Shown here: piece after piece, positions 7,896 through 15,967 of the stretch | Layout: each line of letters begins with the position of its first letter | Position numbering within the stretch: position 1 is the stretch's first letter | Assembly (NCBI RefSeq): GCF_010671925.1 | Contig: NZ_JAAHIH010000001.1 | Span: forward strand, 997,053-1,061,052 | Origin: Moorena sp. SIOASIH | GTDB lineage: Bacteria; Cyanobacteriota; Cyanobacteriia; Cyanobacteriales; Coleofasciculaceae | Length of the DNA: 64,000 bases | Direction of reading: 5' to 3' | Notes under the pieces: model-generated | What the model was told of the DNA's origin: nothing | Seen by the model: only the letters and a program-made list of their open reading frames with translations | Database searches by the model: none | Program-made: the position numbers and the translations under genes

Positions 7896-7897
7896 CT

Positions 7898-8101
7898 ATG
7901 CCAGTGGAAATCAAAGAATTAATTATTCGTGCCAACATTGTGGATAATAGTGAGCCTAAGCATGGAAATAGTGAGAATGGACATAGTTATGATAATACTT
8001 TAGCTCCCCAGATGGGAGAAAATTATGAACAAAAAGGTGAAATAATTGCTGCTTGTGTGGCACAAGTCCTGAAGATACTGGAGCGGAAAAAAGAGAGATA
8101 A
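7898..8101 (+). CDS. DUF5908 small eCIS protein (Afp6-like)
   Basis: A 67-residue protein beginning MPVEIKELIIRANI, the hallmark of DUF5908, a small family found between the tube and LysM genes of many eCIS loci (the afp6/pvc6 position). The C-terminal IIAACVAQVLKILERKK is a short helix. Its structural role is poorly known. The order tube, DUF5908, LysM protein, VgrG-like spike is exactly that of characterised eCIS clusters. Confidence 0.82.
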   Translation: MPVEIKELIIRANIVDNSEPKHGNSENGHSYDNTLAPQMGENYEQKGEIIAACVAQVLKILERKKER

Positions 8102-8107
8102 GGTAAG

Positions 8108-8424
8108 GAAGTGTGGGGAGGGTGGGGAGAGGGGGAGATAGGGAGATAGGGAGATAGGGAGATGGGGAGATAGGGAGATAAGGAGATAAGGAGATAGGGA
8201 GATGGGGAGATGGGGAGATGGGGAGATAGGGAGATAGGGAGATGGGGGAGATTTTCCCGATTCCCTGTTCCCTGTTCCCTGTTCCCTGTTCCCTGTTCCC
8301 TGTTCCCGATTCCCGATTCCCGATTCCCTGTTCCCTGTTCCCTGCTCCCGATTCCCGATTCCCGATTCCCGATTCCCGATTCCCTAAAACCCAAGAATTT
8401 ATACCTCACCCAAATAATCATTAT
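8108..8424. repeat. STRR block (8-bp gggagata units, ccctgtt and cccgatt heptamers) with MITE end
   Basis: A run of agggagat-type 8-bp units (to ~8250) is followed by ccctgtt and cccgatt heptamers (8260-8385) and by the right end of a tagcggttt-family MITE (aatttatacctcaccc) that reaches to the start of the LysM gene. Open frames through this block are repeat translation only. Confidence 0.85.
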
Positions 8425-9141
8425 ATGCTAAAAAACCCTTTCAAATTAGAAAAGCTGAAGATTCGTGTTTATAAAGATGAAGACCGGACTCAGAAAGACG
8501 GCACCTTTGAAGTCATGTTTAATCCGGAATCCTATTCTTTACAATACGGGAATGTTTATCAAAAAAAACAGGGAATTAATACCAGTAGTAGGTCGGCAAA
8601 ATATACTCTTACCAAACCAGAAGAATTGTCCCTAAAGTTAATTTTAGATGACACAGGGGTAGCAGATTATGGAGGTTTTGGATTTGCCGGAGCTTCATTA
8701 GTTGGAAATCTTTTAGGGACGAGAGATGTTGACAAGCAAGTCAAAAAGTTTCTTGAATTAACATTTGAGATGGATGGCGACATCCATGAGCCTAAATTTC
8801 TCAAAATTGAATGGGGAGACTTAATTTTTGATTGCCGTCTCCAATCTGTTAATGTTAAGTATACACTTTTTAACCGTAGCGGAAAACCGATAAGAGCTGA
8901 GTTAGATACAGTTTTTATCGAGGATATAAAAGATTCCAAGCGAATTGCACAAAAAAAGAAAAGCTCACCCGATCTTACCCATACTAGAACTATAAAAGCT
9001 GGAGATAAGTTGCCTTTGATGGCTCAAGAGGTATATGGTGACTCGGCCTATTATATCCAGCTTGCCCGTGCTAATAATCTCAATAACATCAGAAAGTTAA
9101 AAACCGGAACAACTATCAATTTACCGCCAATAGAGAAGTAA
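8425..9141 (+). CDS. LysM-containing eCIS tube/baseplate adaptor (Afp7-like)
   Basis: A 238-residue protein. The N-terminal domain (KLKIRVYKDED, FEVMFNPESYSLQYGNVYQ) is the CIS tube family, and residues ~185-236 form a LysM domain (IKAGDKLPLMAQEVYGDS, IQLARANNL, TTINLPP). In T4 terms it combines gp53/gp54-like functions, linking the tube to the spike hub. The frame is open upstream through repeat DNA, so the ATG at 8425 (MLKNPFKLEKL) is chosen because family members begin there. The spike gene starts seven bases after the stop. Confidence 0.9.
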   Translation: MLKNPFKLEKLKIRVYKDEDRTQKDGTFEVMFNPESYSLQYGNVYQKKQGINTSSRSAKYTLTKPEELSLKLILDDTGVADYGGFGFAGASLVGNLLGTRDVDKQVKKFLELTFEMDGDIHEPKFLKIEWGDLIFDCRLQSVNVKYTLFNRSGKPIRAELDTVFIEDIKDSKRIAQKKKSSPDLTHTRTIKAGDKLPLMAQEVYGDSAYYIQLARANNLNNIRKLKTGTTINLPPIEK

Positions 9142-9148
9142 AAAAATA

Positions 9149-10786
9149 ATGAGTGGTGTCGTCACAGCAACAATTTTGAGTGATACTGGGGACGAAATGA
9201 ACCCTGAATACAACCTCATGTCGATTGACATTATCAAAGAGGTCAATAAAATCCCGATAGCTCAAATCATTTTATTAGATGGTGAGGCGGCAGAACAAGA
9301 ATTTACTATTAGCAATACAGAGTTTTTTAAACCAGGCCAAGAAATTGAAATTAAGCTTCGCTATGAAGGAGAAAAACAAAAAGAAGCAACAGTTTTTAAA
9401 GGTCTTATAGTTAGACACTGTGTTCAAGCCGATCGCTATAGTTCTCTGCTCACTGTTGATTTAAAAGATGCAGCATACAAACTAACCACCCAAAGAAAAA
9501 GTGCTGTCTTTCGAGATATGACAGACAAGGATATTATCGACAAAGTCATCAAAACTGGGGGGTTAACAGTCAAATCTAGTGCTGCAACTCAACCAAAGCA
9601 TAAAGAAATGGTGCAATATTACTGCACTGACTGGGATTTCATTTTATCTCGTGCGGATGTCAATGGTCTGTGGGTTTTAGTTGATGATGGCGAAATTACG
9701 GTTAAAGAGCCTAATCTAAAGGAAGCCAAACATACCTTTGAGTATGGCATTGATGAAATTTACGAGTTTGAAATGGAAGCTGATATTTGCGATCAGAAAG
9801 CATCGGTAGAAAGTACAGCTTGGGATATCAAAACACAGAAATTATTACAATCACAAAAAGCGAAAGAATTTTCTATCAACCAGGGTAATTTAAAAGGAGA
9901 TGAATTAGCCAAAACAATTGGCGCAGATAACTATAAATTAATCAGTTTAGCTCCCTTAGATGACCAGGAAGTAAAAGCTTGGGCAGATGCCAAGTTACAA
10001 AAAAGTCGTCTGTCACTGTTTAAAGGTCGCCTCAAAGTGCCTGGATTTGCTGATATTAAACCAGGAGATAGTATAAAACTTGCTGGAATAGGAAAGCGCT
10101 TCAATGGTCAAACCTTAGTAACCGCTATTCGACATCAAGTTACTACCCAAGGCTGGCAAACAGATGTACAGTTTGGTTTATCAGCTAGCTGGTTTTATCA
10201 ACAAAATAATGATATTTTTGATACACCAGTAGCGGGATTGATTCCAGCTATCCATGGGTTGCAAATTGGGATTGTGGATAAGTATGAAGCGGATCCAGAA
10301 AAACAGTTTAGGGTAAAAGTCAGAATTCCTTCAATTGAAACTGATGGTATTGTTTGGGCAAGATTAGCTTCCGTTGATGCTGGTAATAAAAGGGGTATTT
10401 TCTTTAGACCAGAAACCGGGGATGAGGTGATTCTCGGTTTTATCAATGATGACCCTAGACAAGCCATAATTCTAGGAGCAGTGCATAGTGGGAAAAATGA
10501 TTTACCAGCCGGTTTGACAGTAACCAAGGAAAATAATAAGAAAGGAATTGTCACTAAAGAATCCCTAAAAATTATATTTGATGATGAAAATAAGTTAATC
10601 GAAATTAGTACACCTAAGGGCAATACCTTAAAATTATCAGAGCAGGATAAAGGGATTAAATTGGAAGATGAAAATGGGAATACAATCACGATGGATAATC
10701 AAGGAATTAAGATAAAATCAAGTAAAGACCTGGTGATGGAGGGTAACTATATCAAGATTAAAGGCTCGAGAGTGGATATTAATTGA
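9149..10786 (+). CDS. VgrG-like spike protein (Afp8-like)
   Basis: A 545-residue central spike. Residues ~1-350 are the gp27-like hub (LKDAAYKLTTQRK, YYCTDWDFILSRAD). Residues ~370-455 are the gp5 OB-fold (GIVDKYEADPEKQFRVKVRIP, GDEVILGFINDDPRQAIILGAV). The C-terminus is a short beta-helix (ISTPKGNTLKLSEQDKG, GIKIKSSKDLVM). The trimer pierces the target envelope on contraction. No C-terminal enzymatic extension is present. No PAAR tip gene was found in the window, so the tip is either encoded elsewhere or dispensed with. Confidence 0.92.
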   Translation: MSGVVTATILSDTGDEMNPEYNLMSIDIIKEVNKIPIAQIILLDGEAAEQEFTISNTEFFKPGQEIEIKLRYEGEKQKEATVFKGLIVRHCVQADRYSSLLTVDLKDAAYKLTTQRKSAVFRDMTDKDIIDKVIKTGGLTVKSSAATQPKHKEMVQYYCTDWDFILSRADVNGLWVLVDDGEITVKEPNLKEAKHTFEYGIDEIYEFEMEADICDQKASVESTAWDIKTQKLLQSQKAKEFSINQGNLKGDELAKTIGADNYKLISLAPLDDQEVKAWADAKLQKSRLSLFKGRLKVPGFADIKPGDSIKLAGIGKRFNGQTLVTAIRHQVTTQGWQTDVQFGLSASWFYQQNNDIFDTPVAGLIPAIHGLQIGIVDKYEADPEKQFRVKVRIPSIETDGIVWARLASVDAGNKRGIFFRPETGDEVILGFINDDPRQAIILGAVHSGKNDLPAGLTVTKENNKKGIVTKESLKIIFDDENKLIEISTPKGNTLKLSEQDKGIKLEDENGNTITMDNQGIKIKSSKDLVMEGNYIKIKGSRVDIN

Positions 10787-10797
10787 GGCAAGAAGCA

Positions 10798-11066
10798 AGG
10801 TCAGCGGTCAGCGGTCAGCGGTCAGCCGTCAGCCGTCAGCCGTCAGCGGTCAGCCATCAGCCGTCAGCGGTCAGCCATCAGCCGTCAGCGGTCAGCGGTC
10901 AGCCGTTGGCCTATGGCTGATAACTGATAGCTGATAGCTGATAGCTGATAGCTGATAACTGATAGTTTATAGCTGATAGCTGATAACTGATAGCTGATAG
11001 CTGATAACTGATAGCTGATAGTTTATAGCTGATAGCTGATAGCTGATAGCTGATAGCTGATTGCTT
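10798..11066. repeat. STRR arrays (cagcggt/cagccgt, agctgat)
   Basis: Heptamers of the cagcggt/cagccgt type to about 10905, then agctgat and aactgat units to 11066, interrupting the eCIS gene run just after the spike gene. No gene is present. Confidence 0.88.
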
Positions 11067-11099
11067 ACTAACCCACCAAAGTCAGTACTAAAAAAACCC

Positions 11100-11771
11100 A
11101 TGTCTCAAACCATATTAAAACCCAAAAATCCAATTCCACCCCTTGAAAACGGGGATCAACTTACTCAGGTTGAATTTGAACAGCGTTATGCACAGATGCC
11201 TGATGTCAAAAAAGCGGAATTAATCGAAGGAATTGTTTATATGGCATCACCCTTAAGAATTAAGCAACATGGGGAACCCCATGCTTCCATTGTAACATGG
11301 CTTGGTGTCTATAAAGCTTCTACTCCTAATGTTCAACTGGGCGATAATTGTACAGTACGTCTAGATGCCGACAATGAACCTCAACCGGATGCTTTACTAA
11401 GACTAACGGTAGATGGACAATCAAGGATTAGTGAAGACGGCTATGTAGAAGGTGCGCCAGAATTAATCGTAGAAATAGCAGCTAGTACCGCCTCTATTGA
11501 TTTAAATGATAAATTAAAAGCTTACCGACGTAATCAAGTACAAGAATATTTAGTTTGGCGGGTTTATGACGGAGAACTTGATTGGTTTCGGTTAAGGGAA
11601 GGAAAATATATTAAACTAAACCCGAATGATAAAGGCATTATCTGTAGTGACTACTTCCCTGGCTTATGGTTAGCCCAAGACGCTTTACTTACCGGAGACT
11701 TAGGCCAAGTTTTAGCAATTTTACAGGAGGGATTAAAATCACCAGAACATGAAAATCTAGTCAAGAAATAG
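11100..11771 (+). CDS. Uma2-family endonuclease-like protein
   Basis: A 223-residue Uma2/DUF820 protein. Key segments are KKAELIEGIVYMASP, HASIVTWLGVY, DNEPQPDALLRL and PELIVEIAASTASIDLNDKLKAYRRNQVQEYLVWRV, giving the PD-(D/E)XK-type Asp and Glu residues. The ATG at 11100 (MSQTILKPK) is chosen over an upstream start inside repeat DNA. It sits between the spike and gp25 genes, flanked by heptamer arrays on both sides, and looks like an insertion into the eCIS cluster rather than a component of it. Confidence 0.85.
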   Translation: MSQTILKPKNPIPPLENGDQLTQVEFEQRYAQMPDVKKAELIEGIVYMASPLRIKQHGEPHASIVTWLGVYKASTPNVQLGDNCTVRLDADNEPQPDALLRLTVDGQSRISEDGYVEGAPELIVEIAASTASIDLNDKLKAYRRNQVQEYLVWRVYDGELDWFRLREGKYIKLNPNDKGIICSDYFPGLWLAQDALLTGDLGQVLAILQEGLKSPEHENLVKK

Positions 11772-11775
11772 GTAA

Positions 11776-12045
11776 GCATTCAGCTATCAGCCGTCAGCCG
11801 TCAGCTCTCAGCTCTCAGCCCGTAGGGTGCGTTAGCGACAGCGTAACGCACCAAAGTCAGTACTATGTAAGCATTCAGCTATCAGCTATCAGCTCTCAGC
11901 TCTCAGTTTTGAGCTTTGAGCTTTTAAATAAAACAAGTAAGCATTCGTTTAATCTTTGTTACGTCAGCTGAATGCTGACGGCTGACGGCTGACGGCTGAT
12001 GGCTGACGGCTGACGGCTGACGGCTGATAGCTTACAGTACTATTA
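11776..12045. repeat. STRR arrays with a gtagggtgcgtta-type palindrome
   Basis: Heptamers (cagccgt, cagctct, agctatc, ggctgac) surround a palindromic cgtagggtgcgttagcgacagcgtaacgcacc unit at about 11821-11852, a repeat that returns at 34.5 kb and 51.9 kb. No gene is present. Confidence 0.8.
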
Positions 12046-12065
12046 AGGCAAGAGGCAAGAGGCAA

Positions 12066-12473
12066 ATGGAACAAAACCGCTCTTTTTTAGGGACAGGATG
12101 GAGTTTTCCCCCGACATTTAACCAGGATACAGGAACGGTGGAGATGGTTTCTGATCAGGAGGATATTGTCCAAAGTTTGGAAATTATCCTGTCAACCCGT
12201 CCAGGGGAACGGATTATGCAGCCTGACTTTGGTTGCGAATTGAGTCAGTTTCTGTTTGAGGAAATTACTCAAGGGTTAATTACGGGAATAAGAGGCACGA
12301 TTTCTGATGCTCTTTTGAACCATGAGCATCGTATAGATGTGGAGGAGATAAATATAGAGGACAGTGAAATCGAGGGATTGTTGTTAATAATTGTTACCTA
12401 TACCGTGCGAGTAACTAATTCTAGGTTTAACCTGGTTTATCCTTTTTATCTTAATGAAGCTCAAACGGTTTGA
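12066..12473 (+). CDS. gp25-like baseplate wedge protein (Afp9-like)
   Basis: A 135-residue gp25-family protein. Characteristic parts are GTGWSFPPTFN near the N-terminus, EIILSTRPGERIMQPDFGCELSQFLF (the conserved RPGER...F/PDFG core) and IRGTISDALLNHEHRIDV. gp25 nucleates sheath assembly on the baseplate in T4, T6SS and eCIS particles. It is the last eCIS structural gene before the accessory stretch, and the partner baseplate J gene lies 15 kb downstream instead of next door. Confidence 0.92.
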   Translation: MEQNRSFLGTGWSFPPTFNQDTGTVEMVSDQEDIVQSLEIILSTRPGERIMQPDFGCELSQFLFEEITQGLITGIRGTISDALLNHEHRIDVEEINIEDSEIEGLLLIIVTYTVRVTNSRFNLVYPFYLNEAQTV

Positions 12474-12514
12474 GTTATTGTCGGGTGCCCTTGTAGTGGG
12501 CTTGTAGGGTGGTA

Positions 12515-12908
12515 AGCATTCAGCCGTCAGCTGTCAGCCGTCAGCTGTCAGCCGTCAGCTGTCAGCCGTCAGCTGTCAGGTAGTAGTTATTGTAGGGTGG
12601 GCAAATCGACAGGATTCGAGATGAAATTGTCAGCTTGTAGGGTGGGCAAATGGACATAATTCGATATCTAATGGTCTCAGGTACAGCATTTGCCCACCCT
12701 ACGCCACAGTGGGCAAATGGACCCGATTCGAGTGAAAATTACAGCATTTGCCCACCCTACGCTTCAGGGAAGGTGGGCAAATGGACCCGATTCCAGATGA
12801 AATAGGGAATTGGCTCAGCATTTGCCCACCCTACGCCACAGTGGGCAAATGGACCCGATTCGATTACTTATGGTCAGAGGATAAGCATTTGCCCACCCTA
12901 CGCCACAA
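12515..12908. repeat. Heptamer array followed by a REP hairpin cluster
   Basis: cagctgt/cagccgt heptamers (12522-12580) precede four or five imperfect hairpins. Each has arms gtagggtgggcaaat and atttgcccaccctac around a ~35-45 base variable loop containing gacccgattcga-like sequence. These are REP-type units of the kind mobilised by RAYT transposases, of which degraded copies lie at 17.9 and 19.7 kb. No gene is present. Confidence 0.85.
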
Positions 12909-12959
12909 CTTAAGCTAACATTTATTTAGAGACGTTTTTCCTGATAAATACTGAAATTA

Positions 12960-13181
12960 ATGACTTATCTATTAACAGAGGCTTTTCAGAAAGCACAAAA
13001 TTTACCAGAAGAGATACAAAACGAACTTGCTCATCAGTTAATCGAAGATATTGAGAATGAACTTAAATGGCAAAAAACATTATCACAATCTCAAACCTCT
13101 TTCCTAGACGAATTAGCCCGTAAAGCATTAAATGAATCTAAGATAGGGGAAACGAAAGTTATGGGTTTTGATGAATTCTGA
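12960..13181 (+). CDS. Type II antitoxin-like protein
   Basis: A 73-residue acidic protein (YLLTEAFQKAQNLPEEIQNELAHQLIEDIENELKW) resembling the small helical antitoxins paired with RelE/ParE-type toxins. Its last codons overlap the ATG of the following toxin-like frame, the usual antitoxin-first layout. The toxin partner carries a frameshift, so this may be an orphan antitoxin. Confidence 0.7.
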   Translation: MTYLLTEAFQKAQNLPEEIQNELAHQLIEDIENELKWQKTLSQSQTSFLDELARKALNESKIGETKVMGFDEF

Positions 13182-13450
13182 AGTCAGAATTAACCAATGA
13201 CTTTGTCAACTGTTTTGGGAAATTACCAGAAAAAGTAAAGCAGACTGCACGAAAAAATTATAAACTTTGGAAACAGAATCCCAAGCATCCAAGTTTAGAG
13301 TTTAAGAAACTTCAGACTCAAGAGCCAATATACTCTGTTAGGGTGGGAATCGGTTGGCGTGCTGTAGGAGTTATGAAAACGACAGATACAATAGTTTGGT
13401 TTTGGATTGGCTCTCACACTGAATATGATAAGTTACTTAAAAAGTTATAA
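13171..13450 (+). pseudogene. RelE/ParE-like toxin gene with a frameshift near the start
   Basis: An ATG at 13171 overlaps the antitoxin stop and gives MNSEVR before the frame closes at a TGA (13198). In the next frame the sequence continues to 13450 as a full RelE-family domain (NCFGKLPEKVKQTARKNYKLW, SVRVGIGWRAVGV, TIVWFWIGSHTEYDKLL). Deleting one base near 13189 joins the two parts, so a one-base insertion, a sequencing error or use of a non-ATG start are the options. The intact homologue at 21898 supports the reconstruction. Confidence 0.68.
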
Positions 13451-13933
13451 TGTGATTGCCGCTAGATAAAACTTACAAAGAAAAAGACTGACCCAAAAAA
13501 AACCGAAAATCAGGCATAGCAAAATGGCAAATTCGGTCACGCAAAAAGTCTCATCAAGGCAAATACCTAACAATGGATCAAAAAAAGAGCAACAGCTTGT
13601 AGGGTGGGCAAAGGTCGAGGATTCGAGATCTTATTGTCATTGGATCAGCATTTGCCCACCCTACACCACAACTACCCCACAACTAAAACGTAAGGATTCA
13701 GCGGTCAGCGGTCAGCGGTCAGCCGTCAGCTGTGGCACAGGCTTTGGCCTTGGCCTTGGCCTTGGCCTTTGGCCACGCTACGCGAATGGCCACGCTACGC
13801 GAATGGCCACGCTACGCGAATGGCCACGCTGTGCGAACGACGCTGGGACTTAACTCAGATTAAAAATTTACCTGTTTTATTCAAAAGCTGAGAGCTGAGA
13901 GCTGAGAGCTGAGAGCTGATAGCTGATAGCTTA
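13451..13933. repeat. Intergenic repeats before the ATPase gene end
   Basis: An open frame beginning at 13524 (MANSVTQKVSSRQIP) runs within about 80 bases into a REP hairpin (13598-13665) and may be the 5' stub of a lost gene. It is followed by cagcggt heptamers, a ggcctt hexamer run (13742-13770), tandem ggccacgctacgcgaat units to about 13835 and gctgaga/agctgat heptamers to 13933. Confidence 0.7.
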
Positions 13934-13935
13934 CA

Positions 13936-15894
13936 CTAAAACCACCCTTCAATCTCTTCGTTTGTCAACATTTTCTTCAATTTAAGATATTCCCGTTTTG
14001 TCGCTTCATAGATATGTTCCATGTTCACGGCTTCATCCGCTGCGGCGGCCAAAAAGGCGGCATTTAGGGCTATATTGCGAATATTTCCACCTGCTACATT
14101 GAGTTGACCCAGTTTCTGGTAATTTAAGTTTTGGGTTGGTGTCTGGGCAGGAAAAATCCGCTGCCATATTTGGGTACGGATTTCCGGTACGGGAAAAGGA
14201 AACTCGACCACAAAGCGAATCCGGCGCGAAAAGGCACTATCGAGGGCGCTTTGGAAATTGGTGGTCAATATAGCTAACCCTTGATAGGCTTCCATACGTT
14301 GCAGCAAATAGCTGACTTCGATGTTAGCGTGGCGGTCGTGACTGTCTTGAACTTGGGTACGCTTACCAAACAGGGCATCCGCTTCGTCAAACAGTAGAAT
14401 AGCACTTCCGGTTTCAGCAGCATCAAAGATCCGCCGCAGATTCTTTTCCGTCTCACCAATATATTTACTGACTACTCGACTTAGGTCGATGCGATAAAGA
14501 TCCAGGCAAAATTCCTGGGCTAATACCTCTGCTGCCATGGTTTTTCCAGTACCGCTAGCACCGTAAAATAGGGCGCTGATGCCCAAACCCCGATGGCCTT
14601 TTTGGGCGAAACCCCATTGCTGATAGACTTTATACCGGTGTTTGAGATGAGTGGCAATATCCCCAAGAAGCAGCCGTTGTGGGGTAGGTAATACCAGATC
14701 GTCCCAGGTAGCCTTCGCATTGATAGGTTGCGCTAAGTGATCTAATTGATTACGGGCATTATGGCGGCAGAAATCCCATAATTGAGTAGAGTCTTGAATT
14801 TTGAATTTTGAATTTTGAATTTTGAATTGATCACAGGCAGCTTGAATAGTAGCATGATTGAGGTTAAACTGTACCGCGATGCGCTCAAGTTGACCGTTAA
14901 GTTCTGCTGCTGCTGACCCTATATGGTATTCCCACAGGCGATATTTTTCCTCGTGGCTCAATGGGGGGATGTCTTGGTTAACAATAGTCCGCTGACAGTC
15001 AATTTTTCGGTCATTGCAGCTGAGGATTAAAGGAGTATTGATACTATCAATAAATTTGCTCAGAGCCAACTCCCGCCCAGGCTCAGAAAAATTATAACTA
15101 TCGCAGTCAATAAACAGGACACTATTGCTAAGTATTGCTTCCCTTTCCCAACGCTTCCCCAGTTGGTACACTTCCTGGGGGTTGGTGGTCAGAGCCAATG
15201 GTTCTAGAGTGTGTAACTTTAACCCCAAACCCTGACAAGTGGCGGAGGCAATTTGGTATTTAGTGCTTCGATCCGAGCCAGATAATTGCACCACGGGATA
15301 GCTATTTCTCCCCTCGCCCCCAGACCAAATGCTTATCAATTGCTCCACTATACTTAACTGAGAGCTAGGCAAAAGATGACCGTTCGTCTGAGGCGCTTGG
15401 GGTTTGATCTTTCCTGCTAATTCCTGGTCTGTGGCATATTCTCCTAAAAGAAAGCAGAGGATACGCTGGTCAATATAGAGGGGGGACTGGCTTAGGATCA
15501 ATCCGGGTTCAATGTGGAGCAGTTGCAAGTTTAGTAAAGGGCGTTGGGGAGAAAGGACACCCCAATTGGCTCCGGGCAGGGCGTCAAAAGCTAAACTGAG
15601 AGTAGGATAGTTTTTGTTTGGACTATTTTTTTGGGCTTTGGCAAACAAAGAATGGAAGTATGGTTCTATTTCCATTCCCGCGCACATGAGCAGGATATCC
15701 CTTTCAAAGGGGGAGAGAAGGAATTTGTTACAAAGTTGAGCCAGGGCAGAAGTATCGTCAATAAATTCTGTAACGGTTTGTAGATTTTTTTTACCTTCTA
15801 TGTAGTTTTCTAAATAGTTACGAACTCGCAAGATTTCTTGAAACAGAGAACTAATATTAGAGTGATACCAGTTGGTTTTAGTTTGGGGTGCCAT
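13936..15894 (-). CDS. eCIS AAA+ ATPase (Afp15-like)
   Basis: A 652-residue protein. The first ~400 residues are a divergent N-terminal AAA-like region, and the C-terminal ~215 residues are an active AAA+ domain with Walker A (GASGTGKT), Walker B (AILLFDEADALFG) and an arginine-finger region (DSAFSRRIRF). Afp15/Pvc15-type ATPases are needed for particle assembly. It is encoded opposite to the structural genes and diverges from the effector gene, with 73 bases between starts if the ATG at 15894 is used (an ATG at 15975 would add 27 residues). An attcaaa-type heptamer repeat lies in frame within the gene at 14794-14828, encoding FKIQNSKFKIQDS. Confidence 0.9.
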   Translation of the reverse strand: MAPQTKTNWYHSNISSLFQEILRVRNYLENYIEGKKNLQTVTEFIDDTSALAQLCNKFLLSPFERDILLMCAGMEIEPYFHSLFAKAQKNSPNKNYPTLSLAFDALPGANWGVLSPQRPLLNLQLLHIEPGLILSQSPLYIDQRILCFLLGEYATDQELAGKIKPQAPQTNGHLLPSSQLSIVEQLISIWSGGEGRNSYPVVQLSGSDRSTKYQIASATCQGLGLKLHTLEPLALTTNPQEVYQLGKRWEREAILSNSVLFIDCDSYNFSEPGRELALSKFIDSINTPLILSCNDRKIDCQRTIVNQDIPPLSHEEKYRLWEYHIGSAAAELNGQLERIAVQFNLNHATIQAACDQFKIQNSKFKIQDSTQLWDFCRHNARNQLDHLAQPINAKATWDDLVLPTPQRLLLGDIATHLKHRYKVYQQWGFAQKGHRGLGISALFYGASGTGKTMAAEVLAQEFCLDLYRIDLSRVVSKYIGETEKNLRRIFDAAETGSAILLFDEADALFGKRTQVQDSHDRHANIEVSYLLQRMEAYQGLAILTTNFQSALDSAFSRRIRFVVEFPFPVPEIRTQIWQRIFPAQTPTQNLNYQKLGQLNVAGGNIRNIALNAAFLAAAADEAVNMEHIYEATKREYLKLKKMLTNEEIEGWF

Positions 15895-15967
15895 GTCGCG
15901 CTCCTGGAAGACGGTGGAATCGACTGATATTGTTTTCTTTAAGGGTACATGGGAAATAGAACTAGCT

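Noticed and set aside
13524..13853. 109-codon open frame
   Set aside because: Only the first ~25 codons are not repeat-derived. The rest is a REP hairpin, ggcctt hexamers and ggccacgctacgcgaa units. It may be a 5' stub at best.
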